Assembly: GCA_023430705.1 (NCBI GenBank) | Contig: JAEYZJ010000066.1 | Span: forward strand, 1-5,505 | DNA from: Pseudomonadota bacterium | GTDB lineage: Bacteria > Pseudomonadota > Alphaproteobacteria > Rhizobiales > Devosiaceae | Direction of reading: 5' to 3' | Length of the DNA stretch: 5,505 bases | Shown: positions 5,503 to 5,505 of the stretch, piece by piece | Layout of the letters: each line of letters starts with the position of its first letter | Numbering within the stretch: the first letter of the stretch is position 1 | The notes under the pieces: model-generated | Database searches by the model: none | Told to the model about the DNA's origin: nothing | Seen by the model: the letters and a program-made list of their open reading frames with translations, nothing else | Made by a program: the position numbers and the translations under genes

Positions 5503-5505
5503 TCA

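Noticed and set aside
1..5505. CRISPR array, transposon or phage defence system
   Set aside because: No regularly spaced repeats, terminal inverted repeats with a transposase, or defence-gene motifs were seen on either strand.

Overview
The window reads as a piece of a GC-rich alphaproteobacterial chromosome. The bases are strongly G/C at third codon positions, all genes are compact, and the proteins match alphaproteobacterial family forms: a PrtD-type secretion ATPase, a thioredoxin-type ArsC, and an ArsR remnant with the N- and C-terminal signatures common in that class. The genus cannot be fixed from this sequence. There are no tRNA or rRNA genes, CRISPR arrays, insertion sequences or integrase genes.

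Bases 1-2084 hold two consecutive genes of a type I secretion system: the 3' end of a PrtD-like ABC ATPase/permease, then a complete HlyD/PrtE-type periplasmic adaptor. A 73-base gap with a 6-bp hairpin separates them. The outer-membrane channel and the secreted substrate are not in the window. Facing the adaptor gene, with one base between the two stop codons, is a minus-strand gene for a stand-alone response-regulator receiver domain. All three expected catalytic residues (phospho-acceptor Asp, Thr/Ser, Lys) appear to be replaced and there is no output domain.

Bases 2647-2930 form a divergent intergenic region with several inverted repeats, the largest a nested 41-base hairpin. It separates the pseudo-receiver gene from a small orphan gene for a three-helix membrane protein with a charged helical tail (2931-3368).

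Bases 3450-4169 are a decayed arsenic locus. An arsR pseudogene keeps the first ~24 codons and recognisable scraps of its helix-turn-helix region and C-terminus, but most of the middle is gone. It is followed, behind a strong ribosome binding site, by an intact arsC arsenate reductase. No arsenite exporter gene is visible. Last, after a 226-base gap with a perfect 12-bp palindrome, comes a complete SelA/DgaE-like PLP enzyme gene (4396-5502) that starts with GTG behind a strong Shine-Dalgarno sequence.

The points most worth following are the degenerate receiver locked tail-to-tail with the secretion genes, and the arsR remnant, which leaves arsC apparently without its own repressor. I found no convincing evidence for a wholly new multi-gene system.
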